A stretch of DNA of 6,238 bases from Bacteroidetes bacterium QS_8_64_10 (GTDB taxonomy: Bacteria > Bacteroidota > Rhodothermia > Rhodothermales > Salinibacteraceae): NCBI GenBank assembly GCA_003022505.1, contig PXTQ01000062.1, positions 23,091 through 29,328 of the forward strand, in the 5' to 3' direction. How positions within the stretch are numbered: the stretch's first letter is position 1; each line of letters starts with the position of its first letter. Shown piece by piece: positions 1 through 5,148 of the stretch. A program made the position numbers and the translations under genes. The notes beneath the pieces were generated by a model. That model was not told the DNA's origin. It ran no database searches and was given only the letters and a program-made list of their open reading frames with translations.

Positions 1-48
1 GAGCACGCCGCCTTCGCCCGTCGCCTCAAGCAACACTCCTCGCCCTGA
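1..48 (+). CDS. C-terminal end of an upstream gene (partial)
   Basis: Reading frame 1 is open from the window edge to a TGA at 46-48 and encodes 15 residues ending in RRLKQHSSP. Most third positions are G or C, as in the confirmed genes here. The other two forward frames run on into the heptamer array at 61-95, which argues against them. The fragment is too short to assign a family. It lies on the same strand as the helicase, about 50 bases upstream, so the two could be co-transcribed. Confidence 0.4.
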   Translation, partial: EHAAFARRLKQHSSP

Positions 49-60
49 CTGCCACGCGCT

Positions 61-95
61 ACTCGAAACTCGCGACTCGAAACTCGTCAATCGAA
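61..95. repeat. Phased heptamer array, five units, helicase leader
   Basis: Five consecutive 7-base units in perfect register, consensus ACTCGAA. Units 1 and 3 are identical, units 2 and 4 differ only in the last two bases, and unit 5 begins AATCGAA. The array ends three bases before the helicase ATG at 99, so it fills the place where a Shine-Dalgarno sequence would normally be. There is no inverted partner arm nearby. The period of 7 is not a multiple of 3, so this is not a protein-coding repeat. It belongs to the same class as the arrays at the other gene boundaries in the window. Confidence 0.85.
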
Positions 96-98
96 TAG

Positions 99-2186
99 AT
101 GCGTCGTTTTACGCTGGAGCCGGAACAGGAGCCGCCCGAAGGCGGTGCTGACGATAACCTGACGCTCGACTACGAAGATGAACTGAACGAGCAGCAGCAC
201 GCGGCGGCCACGGCGGGCGGCGGTCCGGTGCTGGTAGCAGCGGGCGCAGGCACCGGCAAGACGCGCACGCTCATCTACCGGCTGGCCTACCTCGTGGAAA
301 CCGGCACGCGCCCCCAGGAGATCGCGCTTCTGACGTTTACGCGCCGCGCCGCCCGCGAGATGACGGCCCGCGCCGCCGACCTGCTGGACGGGCGCTGCCG
401 GGACGTGCGCGGCGGCACGTTTCATGCCTTTTGTCTAAAGCTCTTGCGCCGCCACGCGCCCAAACTTGGCTTCGACCGCAGCTTTTCCATTTTGGACGCC
501 TCCGACGCCGGCGACGTGTGGGGCGTCCTCCGCACGCGCAAAAACTACCATAAGGGCGAAAAGCGCTTCCCCAACAAGCGCACCCTTCAGAAGATCGGCA
601 GCAAAGCCACCAACCGCGACCTCGCGCTGGAAAAGCTCCTGAACGACGAGTACCCCCAGTTCGCGGCGTTTACCGACGAGATCCGCAAGCTGCGCGGCGA
701 CTATCGCCAATACAAAGAGCAGCACGACCTGATGGACTTCGACGATCTGCTCGTGCACGCGCTGCGGCTCTGTGAGGAGCACGACGACGTGCGCGAGCGC
801 ATCGCGGGCCGCTGCCGGCACGTCCTGGTGGACGAATATCAGGACACGAACGTCTTGCAGGCCGAGCTCGTGAAGCACTTTGCGAGCGTGCACGGCAACG
901 TGATGGTCGTGGGGGACGACGCCCAGTCGATCTACCGCTTCCGCGGGGCCGACTTCCGCAATATCTTTCGCTTTCCCGACGAGCACGAGGGAACGCGCGT
1001 CCTCAAGTTGGAGCAAAACTACCGCTCCACCCAGACGATTCTGAATCTGGCGAACCACGTCATCGAGCAGGCCAACCGCAGCTACGACAAAGAGCTATTC
1101 AGCGAGGGCAAGCCGGAGGGCGACCGACCCGCGCTCGTCCCCGCACCGGACGCCAATACGGAGAGCCGTTTCGTAGCGCAGATGGCGCTCGAGCTGCGCG
1201 AGCAGGGCGTGCCGCTGAATCGAATCGCTGTGCTCTTCCGGAGCGGCTACAACTCGTACGACCTGGAAACCGAACTCAACCGGCGCGGCATTCCGTTCGT
1301 CAAATACGGCGGAATGAAGCTGAACGAGGCCGCCCACATCAAAGATCTGACGGCCCACCTCAAGGTGCTGGACAACCCGCAGGACGCCGCCTCCTGGAAC
1401 CGCGTCTTGCAACTCCTGCACGGCATCGGGCCGAAGACCGCGCGTGACCTGATCAACTGGTTGACCGATGAGGACGCGAGCCGCGAGCCGTACACGCTCT
1501 CGGACGACTGGTCGTACTCCTCACGCTACATCGAGGCGCTCAAAGAGCTTTTTTCTACGCTCCACTCGATCTACGAAGCGGACACGCCGCTCGCCGAGCA
1601 GGTCGAGACGCTGGTGCGCTACTACGAGCCGATCATGGAAGACAAGTACCACGAGGACTTCCCGAAGCGGCAGCCCGACCTGGAGCACTTCGTAGCACTC
1701 GCAGACAACTTCTCGGATCGCACCGACTTTCTGGCGTCCCTGGCGCTGGACCCCATCGAGCTGTCGGCCCTCGGCGCAGAGCCGTCGGAGGACGACGAAG
1801 CGCCGCTCATCTTGAGCACGATCCATTCGGCAAAGGGGCTGGAGTTTCATACCGTCTTTTTGATTCAGGCGCTGGAGGGCGTCTTGCCGTCAGGCTACTC
1901 ACTGGGCGACGCCGACGCCCTCGACGAAGAGCTGCGCCTGCTGTACGTGGCCATCACGCGCGCCGAGGAGAACCTGTTTGCCAGCTACCCGATGACGAGC
2001 TACCGGCGGCGGCGCGGCGAGTACATGACGGATCCGAGCCGGTTCCTGAGCGACGTGCCGGACGAGATCCTGGAGCCGTGCCGCCTCGTGGAGGGCGACC
2101 CGCCGAACGACAACGAGAGCGAGGAGACGCTTCCGCCCGCTTCGGGCGACGGGGCCATCGGCGGGGACGATGAGCTTCCGTTTTAG
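99..2186 (+). CDS. UvrD/PcrA/Rep-family superfamily 1A DNA helicase
   Basis: This is a 695-residue ATP-dependent 3'-5' DNA helicase of the UvrD/PcrA/Rep family, which unwinds DNA in repair and replication restart. All SF1A motifs are present in order: Q motif LNEQQ (29-33), Walker A GAGTGKT (49-55), motif Ia TFTRRAAREM (79-88), GTFHAF (106-111), motif II VLVDEYQDTN (242-251), motif III VVGDDAQSIYRFRGA (270-284), motif IV LEQNYRST (304-311), motif V STIHSAKGLEF (573-583) and motif VI RLLYVAITRAEENL (613-626). GIGPKTA (442-448) lies in the 2B region, as in UvrD. The length is close to Rep; UvrD and PcrA are slightly longer. The start is the ATG just after the heptamer array, with no Shine-Dalgarno sequence. 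The tail (665-695) is acidic and flexible-looking and ends DDELPF, like the tip of SSB. The sequence alone does not separate UvrD, PcrA and Rep, so I give no symbol. Confidence 0.95.
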   Translation: MRRFTLEPEQEPPEGGADDNLTLDYEDELNEQQHAAATAGGGPVLVAAGAGTGKTRTLIYRLAYLVETGTRPQEIALLTFTRRAAREMTARAADLLDGRCRDVRGGTFHAFCLKLLRRHAPKLGFDRSFSILDASDAGDVWGVLRTRKNYHKGEKRFPNKRTLQKIGSKATNRDLALEKLLNDEYPQFAAFTDEIRKLRGDYRQYKEQHDLMDFDDLLVHALRLCEEHDDVRERIAGRCRHVLVDEYQDTNVLQAELVKHFASVHGNVMVVGDDAQSIYRFRGADFRNIFRFPDEHEGTRVLKLEQNYRSTQTILNLANHVIEQANRSYDKELFSEGKPEGDRPALVPAPDANTESRFVAQMALELREQGVPLNRIAVLFRSGYNSYDLETELNRRGIPFVKYGGMKLNEAAHIKDLTAHLKVLDNPQDAASWNRVLQLLHGIGPKTARDLINWLTDEDASREPYTLSDDWSYSSRYIEALKELFSTLHSIYEADTPLAEQVETLVRYYEPIMEDKYHEDFPKRQPDLEHFVALADNFSDRTDFLASLALDPIELSALGAEPSEDDEAPLILSTIHSAKGLEFHTVFLIQALEGVLPSGYSLGDADALDEELRLLYVAITRAEENLFASYPMTSYRRRRGEYMTDPSRFLSDVPDEILEPCRLVEGDPPNDNESEETLPPASGDGAIGGDDELPF

Positions 2187-2208
2187 CGATTCTCACCGCT
2201 GAGTACGC

Positions 2209-2343
2209 TGAAGGTCAGAGGGTTGCGAATCGAGAATAGCAGATGGAAGATAGAGAATCGCGTCGCAATCTCGAAGATGTCCGCCATCCTCTATCTTCTA
2301 TTCTCGATTCCCTATTTTCGACGCTCGGACCTTCAACCCCTCT
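2209..2343. repeat. Heptamer hairpin array between helicase and GNAT gene
   Basis: The left arm holds five perfectly phased 7-base units at 2227-2261 (GAATCGA-like). The right arm holds six phased units at 2286-2327 (consensus AT-Y-Y-TC-K). The arms are complementary: 2227-2239 pairs perfectly with 2298-2310, and 2247-2255 pairs with 2289-2297. Between these stems the left arm has an unpaired bulge, 2240-2246, of exactly 7 bases. Outside, 2209-2216 pairs with 2328-2335, while 2217-2225 could instead pair with 2334-2343, so two outer folds compete. The element sits between two genes on the same strand and lacks a T-tract, so it is not a standard intrinsic terminator. The array is open in the GNAT frame but does not look coding. 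Confidence 0.8.
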
Positions 2344-2368
2344 GCGGTACAACCAACCCGAAAGCAAG

Positions 2369-2377
2369 CCCCCCCCC
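2369..2377. repeat. Run of nine C in the GNAT leader
   Basis: Nine consecutive C bases end six bases before the acetyltransferase ATG at 2384. This is the usual ribosome-binding position, and there is no purine-rich Shine-Dalgarno sequence. Homopolymer runs of this length are prone to slippage. Here a length change would alter leader spacing rather than the reading frame of the protein. Confidence 0.9.
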
Positions 2378-2383
2378 ACAGCA

Positions 2384-2848
2384 ATGGACGTTGCCGACCC
2401 GCCCGACACAACGACCGCCGCCTCGGTGCACATCCGCCGCGTGGACCGCTCGGCCCTCGGCATGATCCGCCGCCTCAACACGGCGATCTTCGAGGAGCAG
2501 CGCATCATCAACACGTTCGACCGCGAAGACCTGCTGATGCTGCTGGCTGAAACCGAGGGCGAACCGGTGGGCTTCAAGATCGGCTATCGGCTGGAACCAG
2601 GCGTCTTTTACAGCGCGAAGGGGGGTGTGCTGGATGAGCACCGCGAGAACGGTGTGGCGCGCGCGTTGATGATGGAGATGATGCGTCGCGTACGCGAGCA
2701 GGGCTACAAGCGCTTTACGTACGACACGTTTCCAAACATGCATCCGGGCATGGCGGTGCTGGGCCTGCGCGAGGGCTTTCGCGTTACCCGCGCCGACTAC
2801 AACCCGCGCTACGAGGACTACCGATTGCGGCTGGAAAAGGCGTTGTAG
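2384..2848 (+). CDS. GNAT-family N-acetyltransferase
   Basis: This 154-residue protein has the GNAT fold, which moves an acetyl group from acetyl-CoA to an amine or a protein N-terminus; the substrate cannot be read from the sequence. The acetyl-CoA pyrophosphate-binding motif A is at about 82-95, with the R-x-x-G-x-A core as RENGVA (88-92 region), followed by the helix ALMMEMMRRVREQGY. Motif B is at about 111-133 (FTYDTFPNMHPGMAVLGLREGF), with the usual end of GF followed by a strand. The frame stays open upstream to 2243, but that part runs through the heptamer hairpin and the C run, so ATG 2384 is preferred; it leaves a normal length for the family. The gene lies about 200 bases downstream of the helicase on the same strand, with the repeat hairpin between, so co-transcription is uncertain. 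Confidence 0.88.
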   Translation: MDVADPPDTTTAASVHIRRVDRSALGMIRRLNTAIFEEQRIINTFDREDLLMLLAETEGEPVGFKIGYRLEPGVFYSAKGGVLDEHRENGVARALMMEMMRRVREQGYKRFTYDTFPNMHPGMAVLGLREGFRVTRADYNPRYEDYRLRLEKAL

Positions 2849-2871
2849 CGTCCAAGCATTTTCGCGTCAGC

Positions 2872-2918
2872 GCGTTCTTGCGTTGGTGCGTTTGGATGTT
2901 GATCGTTTCGCGTTCGCG
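2872..2918. repeat. Short-period GCGTT array downstream of GNAT
   Basis: Six units share a GTT core that recurs at 2874, 2882, 2890, 2898, 2905 and 2912, giving spacings of 8, 8, 8, 7 and 7 bases. The first three units begin GCGTT. This resembles the arrays at other gene boundaries but has no clear inverted partner. The stretch 2849-3017 otherwise holds only an inverted repeat at 2937-2961 and no convincing gene. Confidence 0.6.
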
Positions 2919-2936
2919 GGCTGGGCGTATTCCCGC

Positions 2937-2961
2937 CTGACGGCACGAGGCGAACCGTCAG
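2937..2961. repeat. Inverted repeat, 7-bp stem
   Basis: CTGACGG at 2937-2943 is perfectly complementary to CCGTCAG at 2955-2961 across an 11-base loop. No T-tract follows on either strand, so it is a weak terminator candidate for the GNAT gene, or simply a structured intergenic element. Confidence 0.5.
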
Positions 2962-3017
2962 CCGCCGCAAAGCGTTATACCGGCACGCAAACTCCCGTGA
3001 AACAGCGCACTGCCGAC

Positions 3018-3305
3018 ATGGACTCTTTTCTGACGGTCTTCGATATGCTCGGCTTCCTTCTCGACATGATCGTCGAAAATCCGGCGCTGTCATTTTTTGT
3101 CGCGCTCAGCGTGATAGGAATGGGCTACCTCCAGTGGAGAGACAGGCACTTCTGGCGAGGTGGTGAATGGAGGAATGACGAGGCCACCCCCATTCCGAAG
3201 AGCGCACTGAAGCGTTGCTGGAAAAGCACCGTAGGCAGCAACGGAAAGAAGAGTGAGATGAGAACAATAGATGGACGTAAGTTGTGCGAATCAAGAGTAG
3301 CGTAG
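3018..3305 (+). CDS. Possible small membrane protein, maybe frameshifted
   Basis: A 95-codon frame starts at ATG 3018. Residues about 4-38 are hydrophobic (FLTVFDMLGFLLDMIVENP, then LSFFVALSVIGMGYL) and would form one or two membrane segments, followed by a basic, aromatic stretch (QWRDRHFWRGGEWR). Up to roughly 3165 the codons look like those of the neighbours. After that the frame uses rare-looking AGA, AGG and ATA codons and ends in an unconvincing tail. In the frame shifted by one base, 3180-3256 reads ERTEALLEKHRRQQRKEE followed by TGA, a charged helix typical of a real C-terminus. The gene may therefore be frameshifted near 3170-3180, by decay or by a sequence error, with a true length of about 78 residues. 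I recognise no family. The longer version from 2883 runs through repeats and is not preferred. Confidence 0.35.
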   Translation: MDSFLTVFDMLGFLLDMIVENPALSFFVALSVIGMGYLQWRDRHFWRGGEWRNDEATPIPKSALKRCWKSTVGSNGKKSEMRTIDGRKLCESRVA

Positions 3306-3311
3306 GATTGT

Positions 3312-3548
3312 TTGTTTGAAATTGCCAGCGGCAACGGATCCGTCGCCGCTGACTTCCAAAAATCAACGACAAAGCGTGCATGGAAAGCTGATGTGCCGAC
3401 CTTCGTGCGCGTGCCGACGACCACGCAAACGCTCGACCGTGACGAGCGCGCTTCGGTCGAGCGACTGCTCGATGCGCTCGACGACCTCGACGACGTGGAG
3501 ACCGTCTACACGACGCTGGCTGATGACAGCGAAACGGTGACCGCGTGA
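3312..3548 (+). pseudogene. yebC: C-terminal remnant of yebC (YebC/PmpR/TACO1 family)
   Basis: The frame closes at TGA 3546-3548. From about residue 27 to the end it matches the C-terminal end of YebC-family proteins (about 240 residues, translational or transcriptional regulators): a VRVPTTTQTL segment corresponds to the conserved I-P-x-T-T-x-x-L stretch, and RLLDALDDLDDVETVY to the conserved K-L-L-x-x-L-E-D-L-D-D-V-x-x-V-Y helix and strand. The N-terminal three quarters are absent from the window. Codons are strongly GC3 from about 3390 onward but not before, which suggests a junction near 3385-3393. The 5' limit of the open frame (TTG 3312) is not a confident start. yebC directly precedes ruvC in many bacteria, and the remnant lies 94 bases upstream of ruvC here. 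Alternatively it could be a short expressed standalone domain, but loss of most of the gene is the simpler reading. Confidence 0.72.
3326..3351. repeat. 26-bp near-perfect palindrome
   Basis: The 26 bases are self-complementary except for one symmetric A/C mismatch pair, and are centred on GGATCC. A competing smaller hairpin, TTGCC-AGC-GGCAA at 3322-3334, uses the left half, so two folds exclude each other. It lies just 5' of the point where recognisable yebC coding sequence begins and may mark the breakpoint. No T-tract follows. Confidence 0.75.
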
Positions 3549-3566
3549 ACGCTGATCTGCCTGTAA

Positions 3567-3588
3567 GGGCGAGTCGCCGACTCGTCCC
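3567..3588. repeat. REP-like palindrome between yebC remnant and ruvC
   Basis: GGGCGAGTC (3567-3575) pairs with GACTCGTCCC (3579-3588) around a GCC loop, with one bulged T, forming a 9-bp stem. Short GC-rich palindromes of this GGGCGAGTC/GACTCGCCC kind are typical of dispersed REP-like elements, though I cannot check copy number here. ACTCGTCC recurs at 3604-3611, 24 bases after its copy in the right arm. The leader text CGAACTCGTCCAATC upstream of ruvC closely resembles the 3' end of the heptamer array in the helicase leader (79-92). Confidence 0.65.
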
Positions 3589-3642
3589 GGGATGTTGACA
3601 CGAACTCGTCCAATCAGCTCTCCCCCGAACCCGCCCACCGCT

Positions 3643-4185
3643 ATGATTATTCTCGGCATCGACCCCGGATCGCGCTGCATGGGCTACGGCGTCCTTCAGG
3701 CCGACGGCAGTCGGCAGGAACTGCTGGATCAGGGCGTGCTGCGGCTCGACACCGACACACCTCACACCGCGCGGCTGGCGGACATCTACGAAGGCGCAGA
3801 CGCGCTTATCGACGAGCACGCGCCGGACGAGTGCGCCATCGAGATGCCCGTCTACGGGCGCAACCCGCAGTCGATGCTCAAGCTGGGCCGCGCACAGGCC
3901 GCCGCTATGCTCGCGCCGCTGCACTACGACATGCAGGTCACGGAGTACGCGCCGAAGGAGGTGAAGCGCGCCGCCACCGGCAACGGCAACGCCGACAAAA
4001 AGCAGGTCCGCTACATGATCGCCTCGATGTTGGGCGTGGACCCGCCCGACGACCTCGCGCTGGACGCCTCTGACGCGCTTGCCGTGGCGCTCTGCCATCA
4101 GAACCGGCAAACGGGCCACGCGCCCAAGCAGCACAGCGGATGGGCCGGCTTCGTGGAGGACAACCCGGACCGGGTTTCCGGTTAG
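3643..4185 (+). CDS. ruvC: RuvC, Holliday junction resolvase
   Basis: This 180-residue protein is the RuvC endonuclease. As a dimer it cuts two opposing strands of a Holliday junction, with RuvA and RuvB, in homologous recombination and repair. The RNase H-like catalytic acids are all present: D7 in GIDPGSRCMGYG (5-16), E67 in AIEMPVYGRNPQSMLKLGRAQ, and D141 and D144 in LDASDALAVALCH. The DNA-contact region YAPKEVKRAATGNGNADKKQV (102-122) is also typical. The start is ATG 3643, giving the standard MIILGIDPG beginning; an in-frame ATG at 3592 adds 17 unusual residues and overlaps the REP-like region, so it is rejected. The body ends at the usual NPDRV, and the last codons (SG, stop) come from the start of the heptamer array. 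ruvA and ruvB are not in the window. The gene is convergent with the DUF4290-like gene. Confidence 0.97.
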   Translation: MIILGIDPGSRCMGYGVLQADGSRQELLDQGVLRLDTDTPHTARLADIYEGADALIDEHAPDECAIEMPVYGRNPQSMLKLGRAQAAAMLAPLHYDMQVTEYAPKEVKRAATGNGNADKKQVRYMIASMLGVDPPDDLALDASDALAVALCHQNRQTGHAPKQHSGWAGFVEDNPDRVSG

Positions 4186-4275
4186 CTGGTTTCTGGTTTG
4201 CGGTTATCGGTTGGCGGTTTGCAGTTGGATCTTCTGATTGCCAACCGACAACCGCTCAACCGCCAACCAGCTACC
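4173..4275. repeat. Heptamer hairpin spanning both convergent stop codons
   Basis: The left arm is a run of GGTTNNN units (4173-4229): all are 7 bases long except one 8-base unit. The right arm (4240-4275) is the complementary CAACC class: five units, four of 7 bases and one of 8. Arm 4180-4215 pairs with 4240-4275 as a stem of about 36 bp with few mismatches and a 24-base loop. The ruvC stop TAG (4183-4185) lies at one base of the stem and the DUF4290-like gene stop (4271-4273, minus) at the other. The array begins about 10 bases inside ruvC and supplies its last codons. Position and structure suggest a bidirectional barrier or terminator between convergent genes. There is no T-tract, so any terminator role is inference. 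Confidence 0.85.
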
Positions 4276-4537
4276 CTTCTTCCTCGAACACGCGGGCGAC
4301 CTCCGCCACCTCGTCCTTATCGAGCGCGCCGTCGCTGAGGCGATGCGCCAGGCCTGCGATCTGCACGTCCTTGCCGCCCAGTTCGTCCCACTCCGGATGG
4401 GCCTGCTCGATGACGCTTACCAAGATGCGCAGGTACGGATACCGCTCCTCCGGCGTCTCCAGGTCGGCGATGGCCCGTGCGAAGAGCTGAGCGTTGCGCC
4501 CCACGTCACGATCAATGATTTTGGTGTTGTGCCCCAT
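4271..4537 (-). CDS. Short DUF4290-like protein
   Basis: This 88-residue protein has a charged, helix-rich sequence with no signal peptide or membrane segment. The beginning (HNTKIIDRDVGRNAQLFARAI) resembles the N-terminus of the Bacteroidota family DUF4290 (pattern YNT...EYGRN-Q), followed by a matching helix containing LETPEERYPYLRILVSVIEQAHP. DUF4290 proteins are usually about twice this length; the second half here is short, ends in an acidic EVARVFEEEG, and the C-terminal part of the family is missing. The start is the ATG complement at 4535-4537, preceded by ACAAAA with no Shine-Dalgarno sequence, as common in Bacteroidota. It is convergent with ruvC and flanked by heptamer arrays on both sides. 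Molecular function is unknown. The family call rests on my memory of the motif and is only moderately sure; that it is a real gene is more secure. Confidence 0.65.
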   Translation of the reverse strand: MGHNTKIIDRDVGRNAQLFARAIADLETPEERYPYLRILVSVIEQAHPEWDELGGKDVQIAGLAHRLSDGALDKDEVAEVARVFEEEG

Positions 4538-4543
4538 TTTTGT

Positions 4544-4580
4544 GGTTTCGGGTTGGCAAGTTGACAGGTTGCGAGTTACA
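4544..4580. repeat. GGTT-type heptamer array, leader of DUF4290-like gene
   Basis: Five units starting at 4544, 4551, 4559, 4567 and 4574 have lengths 7, 8, 8, 7 and 7 and share a (G/A)GTT core. The units are of the same GGTTNNN class as the ruvC-side array. On the gene's own strand they read as AACC-type units ending about seven bases before its ATG, where a ribosome-binding site would be. No inverted arm is present on this side. Confidence 0.7.
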
Positions 4581-4590
4581 CCGATTTACG

Positions 4591-4683
4591 TCAGCCTGAG
4601 GAAAAGCGGAAGGGTTCAGGCCAAATTTCCGTAGCCGTCGGCACGTCGAGCCATCCGGACGGCAACTCGATTTCCACAAACAT
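4591..4683 (-). CDS. Very short open frame, 30 codons
   Basis: An ATG at the complement of 4681-4683 opens a 30-residue frame ending TGA at 4591-4593: a start MFVEIELPSGWLDVP, then a PEPFRF-containing tail. A TTG start at 4707 would add eight residues. GC3 is moderate, about two thirds, so codon use neither confirms nor excludes it. No family is recognised. It could be a decayed end of a gene, a microprotein, or chance. Confidence 0.2.
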   Translation of the reverse strand: MFVEIELPSGWLDVPTATEIWPEPFRFSSG

Positions 4684-4710
4684 CGTGAGATCAGGCAAAG
4701 TAGTCAATCA

Positions 4711-4724
4711 CGGATCCCGGATCC
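4711..4724. repeat. Tandem heptamer CGGATCC x2
   Basis: Two exact adjacent copies of CGGATCC. This is the simplest example in the window of the 7-base period seen at the gene boundaries, and may be an array at its origin or a decayed one. Confidence 0.7.
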
Positions 4725-4831
4725 AGCCTCCTCCGCGAAGAAATTGGAAAGCATCTTTCCACGTTCTCGACGAACCTTGACGCCCATCCTACGTTGAAGG
4801 GCGTAGTTCTATTTCAGTCAACTCCCCCGCT

Positions 4832-5122
4832 ATGGATCCCGGACAAGGTGTCAAGAACGGATCGAGTCCGTATCAGCTCGATCTTCTCCCCGTCGTACCC
4901 GCTCATGACCGCAACGTGCGCGACGCGCGCGACTTCGAGGATGGCGACCTCGTGTATTACGGCCCGATGCCGCTCTACTACGGCATCGGCGAGATCAAGC
5001 ACGTCACCGATGCGTTCGTGGTCGTCGATTTCCGAGGCACCGGCTACCTCGACGTGCATCAGGAGTTGTTCCGGCGCGAGTATCTCGTGCACATCCCCGA
5101 GTCCAAGCTGGATCAACTCTGA
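4832..5122 (+). CDS. Hypothetical protein with a possible SH3-like barrel
   Basis: This 96-residue protein belongs to no family I recognise. Residues 1-36 look disordered. From about 37 the pattern is alternating beta strands with turns: GDLVYYGPMPLYYGIGEIKHVTDAFVVVDFRG (38-69), then an ELFRREYLVHIP strand (78-89). GDLVYY...GIGEI...VVVDF is reminiscent of small SH3/KOW/Tudor-like barrels, some of which occur in DNA- or RNA-binding proteins; this is shape-based inference only. There is no signal peptide, membrane segment or metal motif. The start is ATG 4832, in a leader with no Shine-Dalgarno sequence. The gene is convergent with the dehydrogenase gene and separated from it by hairpins. Confidence 0.7.
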   Translation: MDPGQGVKNGSSPYQLDLLPVVPAHDRNVRDARDFEDGDLVYYGPMPLYYGIGEIKHVTDAFVVVDFRGTGYLDVHQELFRREYLVHIPESKLDQL

Positions 5123-5124
5123 TC

Positions 5125-5148
5125 CCCAATCCAGGAGCTGGATTTGGG
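5125..5148. terminator. Hairpin just after the 4832-5122 gene
   Basis: CCCAATCCAG (5125-5134) pairs with CTGGATTTGGG (5138-5148), with one bulged base and a 3-base loop. It begins three bases after the TGA at 5120-5122. Position fits a terminator, but no T-tract follows, so this is a weak call. Confidence 0.4.

Larger units (their letters stand above)
4584..4831. other. Gene-poor intergenic stretch
   Basis: There is no confident gene between the DUF4290-like leader and the protein at 4832. Contents: a 30-codon minus-strand frame (4591-4683, listed separately) and a perfect tandem duplication of CGGATCC at 4711-4724. I see no RNA gene, no clear promoter and no long inverted repeat. The base composition is less GC-rich than the flanking genes. 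Confidence 0.6.

Noticed and set aside
61..95. CRISPR array
   Set aside because: Units are 7 bases with no spacers, and there are no cas genes in the window.
1468..1695. A 75-codon arginine- and serine-rich frame inside the helicase
   Set aside because: It is a shifted-frame shadow of the helicase, with low-complexity composition and no independent evidence.
2191..2212. Direct repeat CGCTGAG/CGCTGAA after the helicase stop
   Set aside because: Only two degenerate copies 9 bases apart; such text is common in intergenic DNA and is too little to call separately.
2243..2383. An N-terminal extension of the GNAT protein
   Set aside because: It is encoded by the heptamer hairpin and the C run, resembles no GNAT N-terminus, and is not needed for a normal family length.
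3281..3310. Promoter GTTG, 18 bases, TAGGATTG upstream of the yebC remnant
   Set aside because: It matches the Bacteroidota pattern only loosely and precedes a probable remnant; too weak to list.
3592..3642. An earlier ATG for ruvC at 3592
   Set aside because: It adds 17 residues before the conserved MIILGIDPG start and lies next to the REP-like palindrome.
3106..4134. A 342-codon minus-strand frame
   Set aside because: Its first half is the antisense of ruvC, which has all catalytic residues on the plus strand. Long antisense frames are expected in GC3-rich genes.
4711..4724. Cloning-site artefact, because of two GGATCC sites
   Set aside because: The copies form an exact 7-base tandem repeat, consistent with the native arrays, and no vector-like sequence flanks them.
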